From Sclerodactyla briareus (taxonomy: Eukaryota > Echinodermata > Holothuroidea > Dendrochirotida > Sclerodactylidae), in assembly GCA_026419785.1 (NCBI GenBank), contig JAODTK010000223.1:310001-374000 (forward strand): a stretch of DNA of 64,000 bases, written 5' to 3'. A program made the translations under genes and the position numbers. Numbering within the stretch: position 1 is the stretch's first letter; each line of letters opens with the position of its first letter. Below, piece after piece: positions 1 through 12,369 of the stretch. The notes below the pieces were generated by a model. That model worked only from the letters and a program-made list of their open reading frames with translations. It made no database searches and had not been told where the DNA came from.

Positions 1-3000
1 GTGATTTTAGGTCATCGGAAATCAAGTATCTTGCATACTGTACGCACATTTTTAACTATGTCAATGAAACTTGGTGAAGTGGATAATGTTTGGTACTGAC
101 AAAAGTGGGTGCCATTTCGAGGTCACCATGGGGTCTTGATAATCAGGTTAAGCAAATCTCAAAACTGCAGTGCATGTAATCAGCAGCCTTCTCCTCATTG
201 CTAAGACCTATGACACCCCCTAGTGGGGGGGGGGGGGGGGGGGGAGGAGGTGGTGTTGGGGGGGGGATATAGGCATGGCCAGTTTGAATCAGAGAAGGCA
301 AGTTCCACTGTCTTCCATTCACAATCACAGCTCCCCAGAAGAGCCAAAGTGACTCGGAGTCTCTGCAACCTGGAGACGATTGGAATATAATTCAAGGTGA
401 ATTTACCAACATTAATTTATGGGGGTTCCGACTTCAGAGTCACATACTACTGGTTCCCAGAATCTTAACCATACACTTTTCGAACGGATTCATGCTGCAA
501 AATTATTAAGAGGAACGCTCTCGAAACAGAACTGTGATGAATTACCTCTCTCACCATTTCAGGAGGTACGCAAATATCATGCACCTCAGCAATATATCAC
601 CCTCCATATCTCCGGCCATGAAGTTATTACTTGTTTATTTTAGTTAGTTTCAAGTTATTTCCTATTATCCCCAAAGCAATTTCACAACAAAAGACATGCT
701 TATCAATATACAAGTGAAATCAGAAAATGTGGATCGTCCGGAAATAAACGTACATGAGGAAGTAGAGAACCAGAAATAAGTAGGAACTTTTCTGGTCTGG
801 CCCCTCGTAATAGGCATATATAAACATTATAGTAAACATACAACAAGCACCCACAATGCATACGGCACCACATACCCTCAGGGCAAACCACATTCACACC
901 GAATTCTTCTTAAACTTACTGAAAGGAAAGGGGTTCCCCCTGAATACAGAACCTCAACAGCAGTACATAACCTTTGATATAATATTCCTAGCTTCTGTAC
1001 AAAAATCTGATGAGCTAACTCTTGTTGGAGGTTTTCCACAGTTATTTAACACAGGCGTTTCAGCAGCTTGGAAGCAGAGGAAAAGAATCGACTTCAAAAA
1101 GATGCCACTGTTGCCACTTCGAAACAATCAAACATTGATGCTTTCAATATTGCTTCGTTCAGGATGAAACGACTCTCAGAAACCCTTCCGCGACCAGCAT
1201 AGACTTGTGTAGTGTGTACTGAGCTTTGAGGGAAAGCAAAGTGGACAGGTCCACGACCCTAAACCACAGGTCAGTTCTCCCATCCTGTTTGAATCAATGC
1301 TGGCTCAGAAAAAATCATTGCTACCAGGTTATTTTGTTGATAGCGATCCAGGGGGCATTTAGCGATTCCCGGGGCATATAGGAGGTCAAATTACTGGTAA
1401 CGCGTCAGTTCGATTACTATATGAACAGTACAGAATTGCAAGATGTAGCAAGTGATCAACTCCAAGTAAACCAAAAACATAAGATGTCAGATTTTCATTG
1501 AGAGATTGTGGCAGGGGTACAGCAAGATGCAAAACTATATCAGTTGCCCGTTCACACAAAAGAAATGACGATCTGTCTATTGTAATGTGATGGAAAAGAG
1601 GGTTGGTTACGGAGAGGGCCTGAGACCTATTAAAAAATTACAGGCATGTGAGAAATGTAGCAAGGAAGTGAGACATCTAGGCAGCGACCATGGGGAATAT
1701 GTCTCGATCATGACACATCAACATGTTTGTAGTGTAATAATAGTGCTTTCAAAAAAGAAGACAATGCAATTGTTAGTAACGGATTTTAATATAGGGACTT
1801 CGGAAGGTGGTGCCGTCTCATTAGATCATCAGAATACAGTCACCTACATGGAAAACTGTCAGTTTCTCATTCCCCGGGCACTTCAAGTGTACAATTCCAA
1901 TATTGTCTATGTCGTCTATCAGTGTCCTTCGTCTCCTCTTCAATACTAAACTGGGATGGAAACCGAATCAGATGAACATGACTTACGTGACAGACTGTAT
2001 GGCAAACATGTGGTACAGGAGACTTGATCCTCTTCAGGATCGACTTCAGAGCATCTTTCGATCTGCAACAACACACCAAAATTCCCTGTCAAACTATGCG
2101 ATATAAGCCTGCCATATTCATTCTAATAGAGAGAGGCTCTAAATGAAACGCAACTGCGTTTTTGACCGTCTTTGTGATTTGTATCGTAACAGGAACAAGG
2201 TGAAATTCAGGCTAATGGTCTAATATGGTCATCTTTGCCATCAGCAACTGAATTTCTTAGTGAAATCCTAGTTGCACACAGGCCTCCGAATATCACTTCA
2301 TACCGATGTAGTACCACAATCTATGTTCAGACTATATGTGGCTGTGCATATCTATTATTGTTTTAGCATTGTATTCACACGTTTGCTCCTATCAGAATGA
2401 TATGGTATAGGCGTGCTCCAGTACATTTCAATCTATTGCCCCCCCCTGGGTGTTTATACCTTTGTCACTCATACTGTACCCAACCTCACCTTCCTAGGGC
2501 ATGGCTCCACTTTTCAACATGAGTACCCATTCCGGTACAGTCATTGATACACCATGATACAGTAAGGACCTGTGTCCAAGACAGTAACATTTGAAGGTTC
2601 TTCATCATCAAAGTTAGTAAGGCCATGTTGATTGTGTTAAAATGACGCTGGCCTGCCTCCCCCCTACCTTATAAATCACAAAAACTTTCCCTGGTTTTCG
2701 TCTACGACGACCCGACCCTATCTCAATTTTACCCTTGCCCCCCCTCTTTTCACCCTACTAGTCTTGTTCTGGTGAAATTGGACCCTATCTCAACTGGCAA
2801 CCCCATCGTCCCTCTTTACTCCAGATCTCTGGTCGATAGTCCTCTTCCTGGCAAATTCTAAATTCATTTTAAACTTGGGGAGTGAAGTAGACTCACAGCT
2901 ATCGCTAATGGCCTCACTAGGTTCCTGCACTTTCAAGATACATTTTCAGTGCCCATACCCACAACACTGACAGGGTTCACTTAACGAAGGTTGGCGTTGT
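1..3000. other. Intergenic or intronic DNA with no recognised gene
   Basis: No gene is recognised. A 21-base poly-G run lies at 224-244, next to a GGAGGTGGTG tract. Open frames at 856-1167 and 1587-1949 (103 and 120 codons) resemble no family I know and are of a length expected by chance at this base composition. A C8 run lies near 2440. The remainder is unique-looking, AT-leaning sequence. Confidence 0.5.
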
Positions 3001-3019
3001 TTGTTTATTTTATCCACAG

Positions 3020-3270
3020 GTCATGATCCTGGCCCAGTCCCCTCTGAATGTTTGGCCTCATTCTGTGATTTTTCTGTAGGAAAAGAAAACAGTGATATCA
3101 GTGCGAGTCACTGGCTGACTACAAGTAGAGAAAAAACATTTTTTTATACTTCAATTCATGCAGAGGTGCCCAGATTTTCCTTCGGAGGGGCTGCTGTTCA
3201 ATGGGTTAACTCCTTTAACAAGTGGGGGCATGTTGAAAACAGGAGACAAACAGATGGAGGGGATAAATAG
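3020..3270 (+). CDS. Possible terminal exon, unknown protein
   Basis: A pyrimidine-rich tract ending TTTTATCCACAG gives a plausible splice acceptor at 3018-3019. From there a phase-1 frame stays open for about 83 codons to a TAG at 3268-3270. The predicted peptide has a hydrophobic/aromatic centre (FSFGGAAVQWVNSFNKWG) and a charged tail (ENRRQTDGGDK). No domain is recognised, no upstream exon was found, and there is no nearby AATAAA. The acceptor and open frame together are suggestive, but chance is a real alternative. Confidence 0.2.
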
Positions 3271-4615
3271 AAAGATAGCTATAAGGATAGCTGGTGTGAG
3301 CTTCCCTAGGTCTGTTAACTAATCCTTTGTACTGTGTGCATATATGTAATATATACTACACGATGTAAACTGGTGATCTTTTTTTTTTATCTTTTTTTTT
3401 TTTTTCATGAAAGCCAATGTCAGTGTTTTGGGTCACACAATCGAAACATGACACTGACAAGTGTCATATTTTTAGTGCCAAAAAAAACCTTTCCTTAATG
3501 CAATAGAAAGTGCATTCAGGCTCCAAGAATCTTCCACAAGGCTATGGAATTGAAGTAATTTTCCTATGGGATACTGATGGAAACAGGCACGAACGCCTGA
3601 TAAAAAGAAACCCAAAACAAGGAAAATTTCGTAAATGTGGTACAAACTGAAATTTCCCTATTAGTGTAAATGGAAAGAAAATAGTGACAGGCACTGAGCA
3701 GCCAAAAACTAAGAGTGTCACACTTTGCATGAGAGGAACTAGAACAACCGTAGCCTACAGCCAAACACCTGCAAAAAAGAATGAGAACTATTAATCTTTC
3801 CCTTCCAACCAAATCTTTTATACCAAGGAATAAGGGGGGTAGAATAGGAAGTGGGTGTACATGTAACATTCAACTTATGCTTAGACACTTCAAGATATCT
3901 GGTGTCTATGGCTGTCTGGAAGACCATGTGAGCAAGAACGAAATTCTATAACCCCCCAGCTATCCATTACTGTTAATAAGATGTGATTTGATGAGTCCAC
4001 AATACTTGGTCTAATTATCAAGGAATAATCGCGAAATAAACAGTCAGGACTGAATATTAAGCTTGTTAACATCAGATTTGGGATAGCCGTGGGCAAGCGC
4101 AAGGAAAAGCGGAACTCAAAATAGTGTACATATAGGCGCGTACCAAGGAGTGTCTTGGTGGGGGGGGGGGGGGGTTGAGAGTCGGAACTAAGAGAAGTGC
4201 GCCCTCATAGTGGCCTCACCCTGCTACAAAGTACAATTTAATGGGCCCCAAACACATGCTGTCTGCAATATTTGCTAAATACAGTAACAGCGCAAAACCT
4301 CTACTGAAGCAACAACAAAAAAAATTGTGTTAAAAATTTATTGTCACAAAAAACAACAACAGGGGGGGGGGGGGGTTGACCCCCTTCCCCCCCACCCGGG
4401 GGTACGCCATGATACCTGATACAACAAATGAAAGACAAGAAAAAATTCTACAACCTCAAAATTGGAGAAAACAAGAAATACAAAAATAATTATATAATAA
4501 AAACATCCATTCAGAAATGTAGGCAACTCCACGTTCAATATCACAGGACTACTGTGATACAATATAGTTGTGTAAGTAGTAGCTAGGTTGAGTCTCATCT
4601 ATCCGACATTCTCAG
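3271..4615. other. Intergenic DNA with G-run-bounded repeat
   Basis: Poly-T tracts lie near 3380-3405. From about 4130 to 4415 a small repeat begins GGCGCGTACC next to a G15 run (4160-4174). It ends with a G14 run (4362-4375) and the inverted GGGGGTACGCC, a fold-back arrangement typical of miniature transposons. The rest shows no gene. Confidence 0.35.
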
Positions 4616-4616
4616 T

Positions 4617-4800
4617 AATAACTTCCGGCACGTCAGGATCACAATCCTGTGTTGGTAAGGTTAGTGCTTCCTCAAAACAGAGTTAATTGTTATGTTTGAA
4701 TTGCGACTTTCTCGGCAGACAGTAGTCACAGGTCTCCCAACTGGATTAGTAGCATGTCTCAATGATTCTTTCCAGGGGCAATCTTCACGGTACCGAGCAT
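4617..4800 (+). repeat. Interspersed repeat, family shared with 10090-10210 and 25393-25580
   Basis: The segment shares the blocks ATCACAATC(T/C)TG, GCTTCCTCAAAAC, TTGCGA and GGTCTCCCAACTGG, then GTATGTCTCAATG, in the same order with 25393-25580. It shares the first blocks with 10090-10210. It is a dispersed low-copy repeat of unknown class. No coding potential was seen. Confidence 0.5.
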
Positions 4801-5249
4801 CCTCCTGGAGTTTGCAATGTGATGAGAAATTCAATAAGTCCGATAGTGTGTGTGCAATGAGTGATGTCTTTCATCTTCTCTATCACCCCACGCGACCCTT
4901 CAGCATTGATGGAGGAAACTGGAATTGGTGTACAGAAACAAAATTTATTGGCCATGTAAGCCTGTCATCAACTGCCCTCTGAAGGCATTCTCATCTCCAG
5001 CCCAACAATGCTTGGAGGGAGCTTGTTCCATTTGAAACGGTCCCCCTTGGAAAGTCGGAGCCCTTCGCGGCATCTACAATGCAATATATATTTTTGAAGG
5101 ATTGTGTGGTTCAAGCGAGTACACTATAGGAAACGAAAATACCATGAGTGGGAACTTCTATTTGCCATGAATAATTTTATGGCAGGTGATTATGTCAGCA
5201 AAATCCTCGTATGTTTCGGGAGAATCCCATTTCAGAGATGACATATATT

Positions 5250-5960
5250 AGGTATGGCATCAGCAACGCCTGTAGCGCAGTGGACAATCTCTACCAGCTC
5301 TGTTTTGAACCCTTTCGATGTTTTCTTTCCTTTTACCAGTTACAATAGGTCCTTCTTGGCCTACCTCTGCCATGTCCGGCCCAGTCACCTTAATCTCCCT
5401 AGACCTCTTTCTTTGAGTGTACCCTTTATCATCCTGTCATCTTTCGACATGGCCAACCACTTCAATCTTCAACTCTGGACACACTCGCTAATTTTAGCAA
5501 GACCCAAACGATCTCTCTCTCAGGCCATCATAGGCTTCCAAAGCCTCCTTCAAGTCATGCCGCACATCCCCTCCTGATCATTCTCATATCATTTCTGTCG
5601 TCTGTTTTTACTACTGCCCACGTCTCACTCTCTGGCCATAGAGCATTACAATCCCACAGGCTGACACAAGTCTCGAAAATCCTCCCTTTCATTTGATGAA
5701 GAACACTCTAGATAGACGTTGAGCACGGCAAAAGCTCTCTAAACTTCTTACAACCACTTCTAATGCTAGCCACTGACTGAACCCTGCCCCACCTGCACCT
5801 AAGCTATCAACCTAAATAACAAAAGTTATCCACCTGGACTCCAGTATCACCATCAGTCTTTCACCCATAACCAATGACTCTGGCTGCTCTAAAAGTACTC
5901 TAACTTCACTGACACTTTATACACTTAAATCAAAAACAGCATTCAAACTGCAATTGACAC
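5250..5960 (-). mobile_element. Degenerate LINE reverse transcriptase, C-terminal part
   Basis: Translated on the minus strand with stops and frame changes, the segment contains recognisable non-LTR retrotransposon signatures. In order these are a VD-F-CYLG-like stretch, VASIRSGCKKFRELLP, KGRIFETCVSL, a remnant of the LYGSETW motif (ALWPESETWAVV), RNDMRMIRRGC and a GHVER-like block near 5450. These match the region after the catalytic YADD box in CR1/RTE-type LINEs found widely in invertebrates. Many stops show it is dead. The missing upstream part continues at 7018-7200, so the two are pieces of one element split by a later insertion. Family placement is approximate. Confidence 0.75.
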
Positions 5961-5964
5961 CGCG

Positions 5965-7010
5965 CCACCCATGGGCGTCAACAGGTGGGGGACGGGGAAG
6001 GGGGGGCATTTTCCACCCACTCTTTAGAAGTGGGGGGGGGTATCACTATCGTTTGTCCCCCACTTCTCCGGACCATATGTTGTGAAAAATAATAGGCACA
6101 TTCCCCGATATGTGTCACTCACTGATTAAATTTTTGTTACGAACAATAAACACATTGGAAATTGTCTTAAGTCCAATAATTCAGGTGCGGACCCCAGGTG
6201 AAGGTCTGGACCCGACTAGGCCGAAGTAGCAGGGGATTACCCAGTTCATACCAACGTTCGCAAATTTTAAATCGAATAGCCAAAAGTGCAGAATTTTACA
6301 GTGTTGAGCCGCACAATGGCATTTTTCTTCCAGGCGCTGTAGGCTGAATAAGCGATGTTAATGCATTGAATAATTTTGTTCCCTCGAATAATTTCAGAAG
6401 CTTGGGGGCAGTCTGCCCGGCCCCCCATTGTTCGAATGAAATCGAAATTCGTGGACAATTTGGGAGGCAAAGGCAAGTGAAAAAATTCCTGATTTTTTGC
6501 AGACTTTCTCGATAGATGCCCGGAAAACATGCAAATTTTGCGCGTGCTTCGCCCGAGCCGGTCAGTTCCAATGACTGACTTGTAAAATTCGGGTACAAAT
6601 TTTTGCTGTCCCAAATTGGAATGGTCCCTACATACGCCTATGGCTTTTCCTTTCGATCCACCAGGGAATCCGTTCGGTAGTAGAACCCTGGATCCCATGC
6701 AAAAAACGCCCGAGTAGGAAAGGTAATAAAAAATACCATGTGTGATCCGGTAAATCATTTTAGTATGCCATGACAACTTTTTCGTCGTCTTTCATTCAAG
6801 ATCACACATGTAGATGTGTGTTATTGAGCCTGGCAGATGCCGTTTCCGTCGATCTTGAGGTTATGAAAATCTGAAATTTTTTGACTTCGCTCGGCGCCAA
6901 CCCATGTGGCGCTCGCCGTAGATGGTCATTTGCATTCGATGACCCCCCCTCCCCCAACTTTTCAAAACAGATCGAGTCCTGGCGCACCTTTATGGCACCC
7001 AGAGCGTTTG
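5965..7010 (-). mobile_element. Insertion repeat inside LINE, inverted sister at 62690-63560
   Basis: On the minus strand this block aligns with plus-strand 62690-63560 through many landmarks. These include GACGCCCATGG versus GACGCCATGG at one end, AAAAGTTGTCAT, GATGATTTACCG, ACACATGGTATTTTTTAT, CCCGGGCAT-like and GGCTATT blocks, and a GATCGACGGAAA block with a GACCATCTA…GCGCCA module. It has G/C runs, no transposase and no clear long open frame. It interrupts the LINE fragments on either side. Exact ends and target duplication could not be fixed by eye. Probably a non-autonomous DNA transposon. Confidence 0.65.
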
Positions 7011-7017
7011 CAATGTT

Positions 7018-7200
7018 TGCAGAAGATAGAATTAATGCCAAACACCCTTACCACAAATAGAACAGGGCCAATTGCCAGAGCTAACAACTGAGGCACCGTC
7101 AGGAATGCTGCCATAACTTCAGCTTCTTCATGTTAACCATAAGTCCTTCACTCTCTAGCATCCTTCCATCTCTCAAAGTGAGGGGGAATTCGCTCTATGC
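7018..7200 (-). mobile_element. Degenerate LINE reverse transcriptase, upstream part
   Basis: The minus-strand translation gives RMLESEGLMVNMKKLKLW, a decayed form of the 'GL.VN..KTKVM' LINE motif. After a frame change it gives SGNWPCSICGKGV and GINSIFC, the Cys-rich block that follows in the same LINE class. Orientation and order match the 5250-5960 fragment, so both come from one element broken by the insertion at about 5965-7010. Confidence 0.7.
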
Positions 7201-7676
7201 ACCAATGTTTGTCATATGCGGGCCATAGTATTTAGACCTTAAACCTAAGTGCTAACTACTGGTAACGGGTAGTGCTGGGTTATCCCTCAGGAGGCCTAGC
7301 CTAGTAGGCCTAGTCACGTATAGAGAAATTTTAACGTAGCACACTTCCATTGCAGGTGACAAAATCCGTCACATCTTGACTCCAACTTCTCTCTCGGAGT
7401 ACACAAGCCCTTAGAACCTTCAAAACAGCATTCAAGAGCATTCCCAATCCCACTACAATGTTAAAATTTCATTCGTATAAAAATTATACTTGTAAGCCTA
7501 ATTTTGACCATAATAAATGGGGAAAAAATCGACACTGTTTTTCCCAGCCTGTCTTGTTTGGAAACATAGTTTTGTAAAAGAAGTGTTGCCACGCAGGCCA
7601 TTTTGGCGAACCTATCATTCTATGGACACATGCAATTAAGTACTATAGAAAATCTGCTGATTATTCATCACTTAAG

Positions 7677-9735
7677 CAGTGTTCTCCACAGTCCAAATTT
7701 TGTCCGGGTGGGGATCGCTGTCCTGTGGGGGGGGGGTTAAGGGGAGGGTGTCCCTCCCTTGGGAAATTTTAGACCTCGAAAAGTGGCTAGATGCAAATGG
7801 TGCAAATATGGTGCCATATTGCTTTGCATTTACCTCCCAGAAATCTCCATTTTACAGGCAGTGTTTTCAAGTCCATGATAGCAGAGTGAAAAAAAGAATC
7901 TCAAAATGCGGCAAAAATAAGTTGAACGAAAAAAAAACTGTCAGCAAGGCTCCCAGTCGGAACTGTGATGCTTCATTCCACATTCTGCGGAGAGGTAAGC
8001 CAATAGGCCAGGTCTATTCAGTGAAGTGGGAGCTACAAAGCTGAGGTACAGTAGTATTAGAAGCGATGGGAAACATCGGCCCCTGCTCAGGATCCCACTA
8101 GACCCCAACTCTCGCCAACCTGAAAACTCCCCACCCTAACACCCGAACCGCCCCCCCCCCCCTCCCGTCAGCAATCGTTTCTGAAGTGGATGCCACCACC
8201 TTCCATGAGTTCTCCTACGCACGTACACAAAAGAAAGCGCCTTGACTTTGGATTTTACAGTATAAAGACGTGGTAATGATAATAAAATATATTCGATCAC
8301 AAGTCTAGAGCAGTCCCAAACTAGCAGGCCTACAGACGAGCGCGAGTATCATGAAACAGCTTGAGTATTGAAATGTGATTCAGAATGGTTACGCGACTCG
8401 AACTCTTGGCATTCGATTCTAGTGATTTGACAAATGTCCCAACCAATGCGGCTAATGACCGCATCAGTGGCGCTGACTTTCTGGTGATTAACTTCTCATG
8501 TGGTCTCCAATTCTCCATATAAATCAGAGCCGAGCCGCGAGTGACAGACCGGGGAAATTCAAGTCTAGATATCGGCCAGTTTTTTTTTTTGAAGACTCTT
8601 CCTTGCAAGTGATTTTTCTCTTAAAAAGTTGGAAACATTAGACATCATTGTAGTGTTCAATCGATCGCAGTATCGGTATCAGAATGGTCCGATTATAGCA
8701 TGACGGAATCGGTTTTGGTAAATTGCCGATCAAAAGTTCCGATCAGAACATACAGATTATTGCAAAGCCTTAGAGCGACCTAAACGGACCAATTACTGCT
8801 CAAAATTGATCCGACCGAGCGCGAAAAAATTGGTAGATGATTGGAAACAAACAATTTTATGATTTGCTGCATGTTTTTCGGCACGTAGCAACCCCCCCCC
8901 TTTCCGATAATTACAACTACCAACATGAACACATCATTCACTGCATTGTACAAGTAGCAACACAGCCCAATTAAAAAACTGAATGCTGCTACGTAACGAT
9001 TTAGAATAAATACCGAAGCAAATCACTACCTCAAAAGTGTTGTTAAATGTGATAAAAACATTGCTAAAGCTGTCAATTACACAATTCTTGCTCACCATAT
9101 TCCAGTAAAATAAGGGTCCATGATTTGAAGGGTGGATGTAGCCTACGCATATAACAGCTGAATTTTACAACCCCAAAAATCGGCGATACACGATTCCCGG
9201 TCCGAATCCGGCCCTAACTATTATGTCAAACAAAGTCCCATGGTACTGTATGCGGAAGAGACTTCAAGGCTGATGTGAGCGACTGTCTAAAAATCATAGC
9301 AGAGATGTACGTTCCATGCATACCTGTTGGGCCTATTATGAATACCGTGTGGTCCTATGAACATGTGTAGTTGAACCTATGGTGTATGCACTCGTGATAT
9401 GAACGAGCAGTGAGTGTAGCGCTCGCCCGGGATGGCGGGGAATATTTTCTGATGATTGTGTTTAGACTGTAGCTGCGGAAATCGGAACTTGGGAGTCCAG
9501 TTTATGTCATGAGTGTGGTTTTGGAGGAAAAAGACAAAACATGCAGCAGAAACGAAACTTTTTTTTTTATCATGAATATCGCTATGAGGGACATTGTTAA
9601 CAGGTGCCTGGTTGTTGTTTGTGGTCCGGGCGGTCAAGGGTTTTGTCGGCGTTTAGCGTTCGGCCGGGCGCTTGGACATTTTCAATTTTTGCGGGCGGGC
9701 GGAGCGCCCGCGCAAAAAACATGTGGAGAACACTG
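7677..9735. mobile_element. Candidate hAT-like element with 14-bp inverted ends
   Basis: CAGTGTTCTCCACA at 7677-7690 recurs as its exact reverse complement at 9722-9735, 2.06 kb apart. The CAGTG start fits the hAT terminal consensus YARNG, and both ends run into G/C-rich GCCGGGCGG-type sequence as in known hAT MITEs. No clean 8-bp target duplication is visible, so these could also be ends of two different elements. Inside are a poly-G run near 7727, a poly-C run near 8150 and a stretch at 8655-9225 rich in CGAT/CCGATC words. No transposase frame was seen. Confidence 0.45.
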
Positions 9736-10293
9736 CTAAGAGTGGGCAACGCGAACAACAACTTGTGCAAGGTCTTGATCAAATTGTGATCAGTGAAGGC
9801 TGAAGAGGATTACTGACTGATCTTGGCTTTTTGGTAATTCTCACTTGCCAAGACACATATAGGGAATGAGCGAGTTCTAAACCTTTTCTTAACTTCAATA
9901 ATTGGTCTTTGGGTGTATTGATCGAGATGCCGCTGGGCAGGAACGGAAGTTGAAAAGAAAGTGGGCCGCTTAGCGCTAGCCTAAAAAACAGCCTAGGCCT
10001 CGGTTTGTGAACGCAGGCTTTAATACAGGTACTAAAGCCTGCGAGCGCAGGCTAGAGCCTAGGTTAGCCTCAGGGTGACACGAGTTCAATCCGACTGCTC
10101 CAGAACCAGGGACCAACCTTTGCCATGTATCACAATCTTGCGCAAGGTTTATTATTTGCTCTCAAAACTGGTAAGTCTATGTCCTTGAATGACGATCGAT
10201 TACAAAATCACAGATTTCTGATTCATGCCATGACCGTTACGGATGCATAGGCCTATTTACATACAGATTTTCTCTACTCAGGCTCGCCTAGCC
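9736..10293. other. Intergenic DNA with hairpins and repeat fragment
   Basis: An imperfect palindrome occupies roughly 9985-10070, with CGCAGGCTTTA pairing with TAAAGCCTGCG inside flanking AGCCTAGGC and GCCTAGG words. A fragment of the 4617-type repeat lies at 10090-10210. No gene was seen. Confidence 0.4.
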
Positions 10294-11591
10294 TAAAAGG
10301 CATATTTACGCGATACGGAAACGGAGAGAGAAAATCACGGAAATCGGCAGGGGCAGTAGAAAACGGATTTAACAAATTCAAGAATCTGTCCCAAAAATAG
10401 TCTAAAGTCAAACCGAATGGGACGTTATCACCAAAAAATAAATAATATTTTATTTTCCGAAGAAAGAAAACTTCCTACTCGGCGCAGTAAATTAAGTGAA
10501 ATAAAGAAATTTGACCACCCTACCGCGGATCCGAAACACGTCACTTAAATCAGAGCTAAGCAAAAGGTTGACGCATTACCCCGTTGTGTTACGCGGCAGA
10601 CGTTATTCCACAAACATGATACGGTATTCGAAGGCATCGCATGCTCCGTTCAATTCTGTCGCGAACCATTAATATGTACATCAATGTACAGAAGATTCGC
10701 GCGCGACAGGCTGTAAAACTAGAATTCGCTAAAAGGTCACGTAGTCAACGGCAATGTCACTCTTGATGAAAAACGCCATGTTCTAAATATACATTTTCAT
10801 GTTGAAAAAGTTGTTAAAAATTGAAATAAAACTGCCCAAGTGTGTTGCGAGCTGTGGATTTGCTTCAGTTGCCCGAATTATCCAGCGTGCAGAACATCGC
10901 AAGCTTCACCGTAACGTAGCATGCAAAGCTGCATGTTGCTAGCTAACCCGCCCAATGCTGTGCACTACTTTAAACCTAGCCCTGCTGGGAAAATGTGGTC
11001 ATCCAATGGCTCCCAATTGCACAGCGCGCAACACAACGTACCAGTCTTGGACCGATGGCATGATCTTCCACACCACACTTAACTTCAATAGATTGTCCAA
11101 TGACTACTGTGGTTAAGGGGTGGATTCATTTACGATCGCGAATCAGCGATACTGCAATATAATTAGCGTAGGCCTACAAGCTATGAATGAACGAACGTGA
11201 TAGTTGACAATTGGTGGATGAAACATTCATACATGAGCATGATTGGTGGCTCTTACACTATTTTAGATCGTGCTTGCTTCGGTGTTCGGCTAAAATAATC
11301 AACAAGTTACGTTAGGTTGTACTCAGTTGGTAATTGCGCTAGCGAGTAGCGATCTGTTTCGGTACGGTGGGGCTGAGCTTACTACGTATGGAAGAATGAG
11401 AGTTGTACATGTATTTCGGCCTGCGTACTAGTACAACCAGCACAACAGTGGTCACATGAACGTGCTGTTTTTCGAAGATTACAATTAGTTGAAAAAAAAA
11501 ATGTGCTCTTTTTTACAAACGGAAAAAAACGGAAAACAGAAAATTTATAAAAAACGGAATTACAGTAACAAAAAGAAAAATTATGCCTTTA
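10294..11591 (+). mobile_element. hAT-like non-autonomous element, copy A
   Basis: The 1,298-bp element starts TAAAAGGCAT and ends ATGCCTTTA, and is flanked by a perfect 8-bp direct duplication GCCTAGCC (10286-10293 and 11592-11599). The ends fit the hAT YARNG rule. The whole length aligns in inverted orientation to 42227-43681. Shared landmarks include CGATACGG near one end, a GGACGTT/ACGTCC block, GCTACTCGCTAGCGCAATTA and GAGCACATTTTT near the other. No transposase frame remains. It lies about 780 bp upstream of the candidate first exon at 12370. Confidence 0.8.
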
Positions 11592-11599
11592 GCCTAGCC

Positions 11600-12369
11600 T
11601 AACATCAACAACAGTACAACACAACAGTGCTTAGCCTAGCCCACATACCGACGTCAGGGTCGAAGGGAGACGAACTGCCGAAAGAGGCATCTTGCACAAT
11701 TCGGGCTAGTTCGAGGTGGAATTACGAGGACAAGTAGTAATCGTGCTCCTTGGGTGGGCTGTAAGAAGTGCGAATTCGGGCCGCTCTGTAAACTTCGTTA
11801 TGTCGAATTATTAGCCACTCTTGCTGTTTACACTTTGCAGCTCAGTTTGTCAGTTGTGCACTTACAGTTCTCTTGTTTTCGATGACATCCTGTCCGTACG
11901 TATGTTGGCGCATGGGCGATACAAAGCAATGACGTAATTATCATAATACAGGTATCGCGTGTTGTAGCAGTTTCACGAGATTCAAGTAGCCTAGCCTACA
12001 CGTACGTACGGACTACGACGAGTACGAGAGAGCGAACGGCCGTGATTCACGGTCACATCGGAGTAGAGGATGACTTGCTAAGTTGTCTGGACTTGGCAAT
12101 AATTGCGCACATCAACCCCGCCAAGGTTGTTCCTCGAGGAATGTTGAGCAGTATTTCCGAAGAAGAAATGTTGTGTCAACTTTGCTGCCGTAGTTTAAAG
12201 GCTAGCGGTCAAACTCACAGTACACTGTCATTCAGCTGTGTGACTCAAGGGTTACAAACGGTATTATCAAGTACTTTATCCTATCTCAGGAGCAACCCAA
12301 GTGGTGATAGGATCTTGTGTTTAGGTTGAAAAAAACTGCGACCTGATAATACAGCTCATGCGACCACAA
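11600..12369 (+). promoter_or_regulatory. Candidate CpG-rich 5' region of plus-strand gene
   Basis: This stretch is visibly richer in CpG than its surroundings (CGTACGTACG, GACTACGACGAGTACG, CGAACGGCCG). It contains a TGACGTAA CRE/ATF-like site near 11930, and it leads into a good ATG context at 12370. An open frame at 12042-12329 starts only at a GTG, stops before the ATG and is probably untranslated leader or chance. No TATA box is placed with confidence. Assignment as a promoter is inference. Confidence 0.3.

Noticed and set aside
1587-2106. Overlapping plus-strand frames (120 and 67 codons)
   Set aside because: No recognisable motifs, and neither frame has convincing exon boundaries.
6267-6776. 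169-codon minus-strand open frame
   Set aside because: It lies in the 5965-7010 insertion. The sister at 62908-63279 shares only the first residues in frame and then shifts, so there is no sign of protein-level conservation.
9686-9719. GC hairpin flanked by T and A runs, like a bacterial terminator
   Set aside because: The setting is eukaryotic and the hairpin lies in transposon subterminal sequence.
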